14,947 nucleotides of DNA from JAKAJA01 sp037440125 (GTDB taxonomy: Bacteria > Acidobacteriota > UBA4820 > DSQY01), in assembly GCA_037440125.1 (NCBI GenBank), contig JBBIUU010000068.1, forward strand, positions 1-14,947, read 5' to 3'. This document shows positions 6,256-12,393 of this stretch, piece after piece. The notes beneath the pieces were generated by a model that made no database searches, had not been told where the DNA came from, and saw only the letters and a program-made list of their open reading frames with translations. The position numbers and the translations under genes were made by a program. The stretch's first letter is position 1; the number at the start of each line of letters is the position of its first letter.

Positions 6256-9200
6256 CTAGAACGTCCACCGCAGGGCGAGGCGGGCGATCCGCGGCGTCTG
6301 ATGCTCGTAGGGCTTGGACCAGAGGGCGTTGGTCATCGCCAGGGGCCCGCCGGGATCGAGCTGGGTCTGCCAGGTCTGGTAGACGGCCGTGGTGGCCTGG
6401 TTGTTCGTGACGTTGAAGACGTCGAGCCTGACGCCGAGCCAGCTCTTCATGGGCAGCTTGAAGTCGTACTGCACGGCGAGGTCGAGCGTCCACGTCGTCG
6501 GGGTGCGGCCGTTGGAGCCGCGGGCGTCGCTGAAGCCGGGGTTGCCGGAGTACCACGCGTAGTCGATCTGCTTGCTGATGGGCGTGCCGCTGTAGAGGGC
6601 GAAGTTCGCTGCAAGCTGGAGCGGGATGTCGCTGAACTGGTAGCTGCCGTAGATCTTCAGCGCGTGCGTCCGGTCGAGGGGCAGGAGCCCGTACCCGTTG
6701 ACCATCATCTGCGCCAGGTCGAATGCCGGCGTGACATTGGGTTGGAGCACCCCGCCCCGGGTGTCGTTTTGGACTGAACCCTCGTAGTTGCCCTCGAGGC
6801 GGGAGAGGACGTACGACGCGCCCATCTGCCAGTTGTTGCTGAACCTCTTGACGGCAGTGATCTCGAGGGCCCGGTAGATGCGCGTCGGCTTGGGGAAGTA
6901 GTAGGTCTCGTTGTAGTTGTTCGACCAATCGGGACTCAGGCCGGGTGTCGGCACGTTCGTCCAGTCCCCCATGTTCGCGATGACGTAGGTGCTGCCGCCG
7001 TCGAAGGACAGGTCGTCGATGGCGCGGCCCAGGGCGCGGTAGATGATCCGCGTGCCGAGTTGCAGGTCGGGCAGGACCTCGTAGTAGAAGCCCAGGAGGT
7101 ATTCGTCCGTGTACGGGGCCTTGAGGCGCGAGGTCACGGGCAGGCCGGGCGTCTGACCCTGGATTTTCACGCCCCCGCCCCCGTGGAACAGAGAAAATCC
7201 AGACCAGACGGTCATCTGGGGATCGTAGAAGATCTCGAAGCCCGACTGGTAGCTGTTCAGCGTCAGGATGGCGATTTCCGTGGGGACGCGCTGGAAGTAG
7301 CGCCCGGCGAAGCCGTAGAGCTTGCTCTTGCCGTTGTGCGCCACGTCCCAGGCGAAGCCCAGGCGAGGGGCATAGTTTCCCGTGAGGTCGATGGATCTCG
7401 CACCCGGGAGCTTGCCCTCCACCCGCTCCTCGTCGTACCGGAGGCCGAGCTTGAGCGTGAAGAAATCGGTGAGGGACCAGTTGTCGTTCACCCAGGCGGC
7501 CCATGTGCGCATGGCCGCCGGCATGGCCGGTGGCGAATAGTACTCGTCCACACCGTAGAGGTACTGCTGGCCGCCGGGGCCCACGGGCCAGCCCGCCCAC
7601 TCGGCCGGGGCCCACCACGCCATGAGGCCGCCCACGGCCGTCCTGCCGGTGCCTGGCGACACGAAATCCCTTGGCCCTGAATGGTACTGGGCCGGTGTGT
7701 ACCTGCGGTCGTCGTACTGCAGGCCGTAGGAGAGCTCGTGCCGGCCCGCGGCGCCGAAGAGGTTGGTCGCCTTGAGCCGAGCCTGCCACGAGGTGTCCTC
7801 GTCGATGCCCACGTACGTACCGAAACCCTGGGAAGCCTGGTAGTTGCTGCCCAGGTCGATCTGCCCGATGTACGGGTTGAGGTAGGTCGGCGCCACGGTC
7901 TGCTTCTTGGGCAGCGCCCTGAACCCGCTGAGCAGGTATTGGTAGTCCACGCTGGAGGCTCCGGCGGAGGATATGGTCGGCCTCTGTGTGGCCGTGTGAT
8001 AGCTGACCACGGCTTCCGAGAAGAATTTGGGCGTCCAGGTCGCGTTCCACTGGAGCGACACGTTGGTGGGCCGCGTCAGCGCCGAGTATGTATTGCCCTC
8101 CGAGGTGAGCTTCCTCAGGCTGCCGTACCCGTCCACCTTGTCCTGGTTGCCGAAGACCGCGAGGGAGAGCTTGTGGTTGGCATTGACGGCCCACGTGAGG
8201 TTGAAGGCGTACTGCTGGTTGATCTCGCTCGTGTCCCGGATGCGCTGGCCCGCGTAGACCGATTGGGCGGGGTGGCCGTCCAGGTACAGCAGGGGGTCGC
8301 CGAAGCCCGGGCCGGCCGGGACATCCGTGTACTGCTGCATCCGGTTGTAGTCGTACGCGAGGTAGAACCAGAGCTTGTCCTTGACGAAATAGCCGCCCAG
8401 GCTGCCACCCACGTCGTACCGCGTGTAGCCGCCGTTGCCCTTGGTCGTGGATTGGTAAGGATAGGTCTCGGACTCCGCCTGCAGGGCGTCGCTCCAGTAG
8501 TAGGCGAACAGGCTGCCGTGAAACTCGTTGCCGCCGCTCTTCGTGATGGAGTTCACGATCCCACCCGTGCTCCAGCCATACTCGGGCGGCACGCCCCCCG
8601 CCATGACCTGCTGGTCCTGGATGAAGTCGAAGTTGAGGGTGCTGCCCATCTGGGCTCCCGCGACCACCCTCGGGCCGATGCCCCCGGCGCAATCGCAGCC
8701 CGTCGCTCCGGTACCGGTGCCGAAGTTCGTGTTCGTCAAGTCCATACCGTTGACGAGGTAGGCGTTCTCGGCGCCCGTGGAGCCGAGGATGGAGGCCATG
8801 CCCGGCGTGGACGGCCCGCCGCCCACAGCCCCAGGGGCCAGGAAGACGAGCTGGTTGGCGTCTCGCTGGAGGGGGATGGCTTGGACCATCTTGTCGGAGA
8901 GGGTGGATCCCCCCTGGGTGCTCTTGGGCTCGATTACCGATGCCCCTGCCGTCACCACGATCTCGGTCTTCCCCTCTCCCATGGTGAAGGGAAGATTGAC
9001 GGTCGTGTTGAGTGGCACCTCGATACCCTTGCGGACCACCGTCGCGTAGCCCTGCGCCTCGGCCTTGACCTCGTAGCCTCGACCCGCCGGAAGGAAGGCG
9101 ATGAAATACTGCCCTCCGATATCGGTGGCCGCCCCCACATATCCCTGCACGCATGGACCCAGGACCTGAACCTGGACGCCCGGGATGGGCCGCCCCGCTT

Positions 9201-9315
9201 GGTCGACCACCTTCCCTTCGAGCGACCCGCCCGTCGTCTGGGCTGCGGTGGACAGGGACAGGACCGCCAGGGTAACCGCAAGGACCCAGTGTGTCGCCCG
9301 TCGCATGAGCTTCAT
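6256..9315 (-). CDS. TonB-dependent outer-membrane receptor with N-terminal carboxypeptidase-regulatory-like domain (Oar-like)
   Basis: The 1019-residue protein has a signal peptide (about 1-25, ending LSTAAQ). A carboxypeptidase-regulatory-like Ig-fold domain follows (about 30-112: GSLEGKVVDQAGRPIPGVQV, TDIGGQYFIAFLPAG, YEVKAEAQGYATV). A TonB-box-like TEIVVTAG is at 117-124, then a plug domain (about 130-260: TLSDKMVQAIPLQRDA, YLVNGMDLTNTN), then a long beta-barrel ending in ALRWTF with terminal Phe, the outer-membrane insertion signal. Length and order match Acidobacteriota Oar-type receptors, which import bulky ligands using TonB energy; the ligand is unknown. Cys207 and Cys209 form a CDC motif in the plug, and a Trp-rich loop lies near 7477-7632. 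ATG 9315 is preceded by GGAGG on the minus strand; a GTG at 9327 is an alternative. A near-consensus promoter lies about 150 nt upstream. The gene diverges from kinase 2 and converges on the 4634 hydrolase. Confidence 0.93.
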   Translation of the reverse strand: MKLMRRATHWVLAVTLAVLSLSTAAQTTGGSLEGKVVDQAGRPIPGVQVQVLGPCVQGYVGAATDIGGQYFIAFLPAGRGYEVKAEAQGYATVVRKGIEVPLNTTVNLPFTMGEGKTEIVVTAGASVIEPKSTQGGSTLSDKMVQAIPLQRDANQLVFLAPGAVGGGPSTPGMASILGSTGAENAYLVNGMDLTNTNFGTGTGATGCDCAGGIGPRVVAGAQMGSTLNFDFIQDQQVMAGGVPPEYGWSTGGIVNSITKSGGNEFHGSLFAYYWSDALQAESETYPYQSTTKGNGGYTRYDVGGSLGGYFVKDKLWFYLAYDYNRMQQYTDVPAGPGFGDPLLYLDGHPAQSVYAGQRIRDTSEINQQYAFNLTWAVNANHKLSLAVFGNQDKVDGYGSLRKLTSEGNTYSALTRPTNVSLQWNATWTPKFFSEAVVSYHTATQRPTISSAGASSVDYQYLLSGFRALPKKQTVAPTYLNPYIGQIDLGSNYQASQGFGTYVGIDEDTSWQARLKATNLFGAAGRHELSYGLQYDDRRYTPAQYHSGPRDFVSPGTGRTAVGGLMAWWAPAEWAGWPVGPGGQQYLYGVDEYYSPPAMPAAMRTWAAWVNDNWSLTDFFTLKLGLRYDEERVEGKLPGARSIDLTGNYAPRLGFAWDVAHNGKSKLYGFAGRYFQRVPTEIAILTLNSYQSGFEIFYDPQMTVWSGFSLFHGGGGVKIQGQTPGLPVTSRLKAPYTDEYLLGFYYEVLPDLQLGTRIIYRALGRAIDDLSFDGGSTYVIANMGDWTNVPTPGLSPDWSNNYNETYYFPKPTRIYRALEITAVKRFSNNWQMGASYVLSRLEGNYEGSVQNDTRGGVLQPNVTPAFDLAQMMVNGYGLLPLDRTHALKIYGSYQFSDIPLQLAANFALYSGTPISKQIDYAWYSGNPGFSDARGSNGRTPTTWTLDLAVQYDFKLPMKSWLGVRLDVFNVTNNQATTAVYQTWQTQLDPGGPLAMTNALWSKPYEHQTPRIARLALRWTF

Positions 9316-9466
9316 GACCCCCTCCACGCCGCCCCAATGCGCGGCCTCCTAGCAGGGTGCTGGCCTCGTCCCTATCAGCCGTACACGCGCCCGACCCAGT
9401 CTCATAGAGCTGGCTAGCCGCCCGATGGCCGGACCCGAAGGTGAACTTCGCTGAATACTTGTCAGT

Positions 9467-9494
9467 AATATAGATTCTCAGAGTCATATGTCAA
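9467..9494 (-). promoter_or_regulatory. Sigma70-type promoter of the TonB-dependent receptor
   Basis: On the minus strand a perfect -35 box TTGACA (9494-9489) is followed by a 16-nt spacer and a -10 box TATATT (9472-9467, 5 of 6 matches). The surrounding 45 bases are distinctly AT-rich in an otherwise GC-rich region. Initiation near 9460 would give a leader of about 145 nt before ATG 9315. That leader has short GC-rich stems but no riboswitch class I recognise. Confidence 0.7.
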
Positions 9495-9509
9495 GGCAGC
9501 TTCAATGGA

Positions 9510-9523
9510 CGCGAGCGCTCGCG
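9510..9523. promoter_or_regulatory. 14-bp perfect palindrome upstream of kinase 2, candidate operator
   Basis: CGCGAGCGCTCGCG is its own reverse complement. It sits 64 nt upstream of the kinase 2 start and 15 nt upstream of the receptor's -35 box, so one bound regulator could affect both divergent genes. No convincing plus-strand promoter for kinase 2 was found; TTAGAG (9528) with TATTTC (9552) is weak. The rest of 9316-9587 shows nothing recognisable. Confidence 0.4.
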
Positions 9524-9587
9524 GATGTTAGAGTGGCATTGCGAAAAAAAGTATTTCTCGGTCGCCGGGTTGGCGAAGAGGTGTGGC

Positions 9588-12281
9588 ATGCCATTGTCGC
9601 CGGGCCAGCGCCTCGGACCGTACGAGATCCTCTCGCCCCTGGGCGCCGGGGGGATGGGCGAGGTGTACAAGGCGCGGGACACGCGCCTGGGCCGCGACGT
9701 GGCGGTAAAGGTTCTTCCAGCGGAATTCGCCCAAGACCCGGAGCGGTTGCGGCGATTCGAGAAGGAGGCGCGGGCGACGGCTGCCCTGGACCACCCCAAC
9801 ATCCTCGCTATCCACGATATCGGTACGCACGAAGGGACACCCTACATCGTCGAACAACTCCTCGAGGGCGAGAGCCTCCGCCAGCGTCTGCAAGGGGGGC
9901 CCCTCCCCCCCGCGAAGGTGGTGGAGTTCGGCAACCATATCGCCAGCGGCTTGGCCGCTGCCCATGAGAAAGGCATCGTCCACCGCGACCTGAAGCCAGA
10001 GAACCTCTTCATCACCAAGGACGGCCGCATCAAGATCCTCGACTTCGGCCTCGCGCGGCTCAGGCCCGAGCACGAAGCCGGCCCACTGCAGTCACAGGCA
10101 GCCACCGCAGACAATCCGACACGCGAGGGACGCGTCCTGGGCACACCCGGGTACATGGCGCCCGAGCAGGTGCGGGGACAGGTTGCCGATGCGCGGTCGG
10201 ATCTCTTTGCGTTCGGCGTCGTGCTCTACGAGATGCTCGCGGGCAAGAAGGCCTTCGAAGGAGCCACGCACACCGACATCGCCGCCGCCATCCTCGCCAA
10301 GGACCCCAATCCTCTGCCCCCTGTCACTCCGGCCGCGCTCGACCGCATCGTCCGTCGCTGTCTCGAAAAGCGCCCCGACGACCGATTTGGCTCCGCGCGC
10401 GACCTCGCCTTCGCCTTGGAGGCGCTATCGGGCCCCGGCGCTGCCATCACGACACCGGCTGGGGGCTTGTCGGTCGCCCAGCCGAAACGATGGGCCCTTG
10501 CCCTTGGCATTGTGGCGGCAGCCGCAGTCGTCACCGGCGCCGTCCTATTGGCCCTTTACTACGTCCGTGGTAAGAAACCCGCGCCCAAACCCTTCGAGGA
10601 GGTGAAAGTCACGCGCCTCACGCACGGCGGTGCGGCTCAGATGTGGTTGCGAGGCGGCCGGATTGGTATCCGGGGTCGGGCGGCCATCTCCCGGGACGGA
10701 CACTACGTAGCCTACATTCTCACCGACGCCCGGGGCAGACCGGGGCTTTGGGTTCAGAATGTCGCCACCTCCAGCGCCGTGCAAATTGTGCCCCCTTCGG
10801 AAGCCCGATGGACTGCCCCGACGTTTTCTCCAGATGCAAACTACGTCTACTTCGTCGGTTGGCCTGCGAAAGCCGGGTCCTCCCACCTTTACAGGGTGCC
10901 GGTTCTGGGAGGCATGCCCGAGCGGCTCCCAATTGAGGATGTTGATTCTCCGATCACCTTCTCACCCGATGGCAGTCTGCTGGCCTATTCGTGCCTAAAC
11001 TCCAAGAACCTGGATGACCTGAAGGTCGCAAACTCGGATGGGAGTTTGCAGAAGATCCTGGTTCATGACACCACCGATTCGCCGGGCAGTCACGGGCCCG
11101 CCTGGTCGCCCGACGGACGCACCATCGCCTGGCCACGTGGCGAGCAGCAGGAGGGTTTCGTCGAACTCGTGGATGCCCGGACCGGCGAAGCTCGCAGCCT
11201 CGGCGGAAAGCCCTGGGATTTCCTTTGGGATTTGGATTGGATGCCAGATAGTAAGCGGCTCCTCGTCAACGGTTCTCAGATCTGCGGTAAGACCACCGGG
11301 TGGCAGTTCTGGCTGGTCGATGTACCCTCGGGCCTGGCTCGTCCGATCACCAGCGAGGTGGCCTACTACACGGGGCTGAACGTCTCGAACGATGGGCGCT
11401 CTGTATCGTCCATCCGGGTGGACGGCCGCTGCGACATCTGGGTCGCACCCTTCAACGAGCCGACTCACGGGACCCAGGTCACCTTCGACTCCGACAACTG
11501 GACCGGCAACGAGGGTCTGAAGTGGACGCCAGGGGGCGGCCTCGTTTATACCTCGCTGGCTGGCGGCCAGCGGGACCTTTGGTACGTCGACAAACCGGGA
11601 GGCAATCCGCGACGCGTGACTCGCAGCCAAGCGTATGAATGGTACCAGGATATCGCACCCGACGGCCGGACCATCATCTTTCTTGCCGCGGGGGCAATCT
11701 GGCGAGTCGATGCCGACGGAAGCAACCTCATGCGCCTTACACCCGGTCCGTGGGACTTCCGACCCCTTGTGACCAAAGACGGGCGCTGGGTGATCTTCAC
11801 GAGCCTCAAACCGGAGACAAGGACATGGCGCGTCCCCATCGAGGGCGGGAAGCCTGAACCGTTAGGCGCGACCAATGCCGATCGGGGGGAATGCTTCAAG
11901 AACTTTCAGGCACGAGCAATTTCTCCCGAAGGGCGCCGACTGGCGGGCTGGGTCGTGGATAAGAGAGGCTCGACCCTTGCAGTGGCGACTCTGGCGGGGA
12001 GCGGCCATCGCATCGAACTCCTCGAACCCTACCTTGCGGGAAGAGAAATGCGGTGGGCCCCGGATGGCCGAAGCATCCTTTATGGGGCTGACGACCGTCC
12101 GGCCATCTACAGGAAGACCCTGGACAAGAGCCCGCCGACCGTCTACCTAGACCTCAAGAACTTGCTCCACTCTCCATATTTCGACATCTCGCCCGACGGA
12201 AAGCAGATCACCTACGCGCACGCGACCGCATCCTGCGACGTCGTCCTCATCCAGGACACGACGGGGGAGGAGGGGAAGTGA
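9588..12281 (+). CDS. Membrane Ser/Thr kinase with periplasmic 12-repeat TolB-like (PD40) beta-propeller (kinase 2)
   Basis: The 897-residue protein opens with a Hanks-type kinase (about 10-280): GAGGMGEVY, Lys41, HRDLKPEN with Asp134, DFG Asp152, and GYMAPEQ. A membrane helix follows (about 302-325, LALGIVAAAAVVTGAVLLAL). The rest, presumably periplasmic, is a beta-propeller built of PD40/TolB-type repeats. Twelve repeat cores are visible, among them TFSPDGSLLAYS, AWSPDGRTIAWP, DIAPDGRTIIFL, RWAPDGRSILYG and DISPDGKQITYA. Twelve would fit two six-bladed propellers. Such domains bind proteins or ligands and are typical of Acidobacteriota kinases. ATG 9588 is chosen because GAGGTG lies 4 nt upstream and the conserved N-terminus (MPLSPGQRLGPYEIL) starts there; an ATG at 9525 would add 21 unconserved residues. 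The kinase half is a close paralogue of kinase 3 just downstream. All catalytic residues are present, so activity is expected. Confidence 0.93.
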   Translation: MPLSPGQRLGPYEILSPLGAGGMGEVYKARDTRLGRDVAVKVLPAEFAQDPERLRRFEKEARATAALDHPNILAIHDIGTHEGTPYIVEQLLEGESLRQRLQGGPLPPAKVVEFGNHIASGLAAAHEKGIVHRDLKPENLFITKDGRIKILDFGLARLRPEHEAGPLQSQAATADNPTREGRVLGTPGYMAPEQVRGQVADARSDLFAFGVVLYEMLAGKKAFEGATHTDIAAAILAKDPNPLPPVTPAALDRIVRRCLEKRPDDRFGSARDLAFALEALSGPGAAITTPAGGLSVAQPKRWALALGIVAAAAVVTGAVLLALYYVRGKKPAPKPFEEVKVTRLTHGGAAQMWLRGGRIGIRGRAAISRDGHYVAYILTDARGRPGLWVQNVATSSAVQIVPPSEARWTAPTFSPDANYVYFVGWPAKAGSSHLYRVPVLGGMPERLPIEDVDSPITFSPDGSLLAYSCLNSKNLDDLKVANSDGSLQKILVHDTTDSPGSHGPAWSPDGRTIAWPRGEQQEGFVELVDARTGEARSLGGKPWDFLWDLDWMPDSKRLLVNGSQICGKTTGWQFWLVDVPSGLARPITSEVAYYTGLNVSNDGRSVSSIRVDGRCDIWVAPFNEPTHGTQVTFDSDNWTGNEGLKWTPGGGLVYTSLAGGQRDLWYVDKPGGNPRRVTRSQAYEWYQDIAPDGRTIIFLAAGAIWRVDADGSNLMRLTPGPWDFRPLVTKDGRWVIFTSLKPETRTWRVPIEGGKPEPLGATNADRGECFKNFQARAISPEGRRLAGWVVDKRGSTLAVATLAGSGHRIELLEPYLAGREMRWAPDGRSILYGADDRPAIYRKTLDKSPPTVYLDLKNLLHSPYFDISPDGKQITYAHATASCDVVLIQDTTGEEGK

Positions 12282-12377
12282 TTTGGAAATGGAATTTGGA
12301 AATTGGAATTGGTGGTACTCATGCTTTCTTGAAAGCAAGTACCATGAATTCGAAATCCCAATTTCGCAATTCGCAAT
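12282..12377. repeat. Imperfect inverted-repeat element with heptamer-like arms and a central hairpin
   Basis: The 112-nt gap between kinases 2 and 3 is mostly an AT-rich palindrome. The centre is a hairpin: TGGTACT (12313-12319) pairs with AGTACCA (12338-12344), and GCTTTC (12323-12328) with GAAAGC (12331-12336). The left arm (12284-12312) repeats GGAAAT, GGAATTT, GGAAATT, GGAATT. The reverse complement of the right arm (12347-12377) reads GCGAATT, GCGAAATT, GGGATTT, CGAATT. The arms are therefore inverted copies of the same roughly 7-nt unit seen at 4545-4579. There is no T-run, so a terminator role is unlikely. It could be a MITE-like or REP-like element. Confidence 0.65.
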
Positions 12378-12382
12378 GTGAT

Positions 12383-12388
12383 GGGGTG
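12383..12388 (+). promoter_or_regulatory. Ribosome binding site of kinase 3, supporting a TTG start
   Basis: GGGGTG ends 5 nt before TTG 12394. The in-frame ATG at 12376 is followed immediately by TGA, so no upstream ATG can be used. Confidence 0.5.
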
Positions 12389-12393
12389 CTGTC

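Noticed and set aside
7681..9417. Plus-strand open frame of 578 codons opposite the receptor
   Set aside because: It is an antisense shadow created by high G/C at third codon positions; no domain was recognised.
6146..9487. Minus-strand open frame of 1113 codons overlapping the TonB receptor
   Set aside because: It runs in another frame of the same strand as the receptor, and its product is rich in R, P, G and Q without domains. The receptor frame has a signal peptide, plug and C-terminal Phe.
12311..12346. Hairpin between kinases 2 and 3 as an intrinsic terminator
   Set aside because: The stem is AT-rich, has an internal loop and is not followed by a T-run. It is better explained as the centre of the inverted-repeat element.
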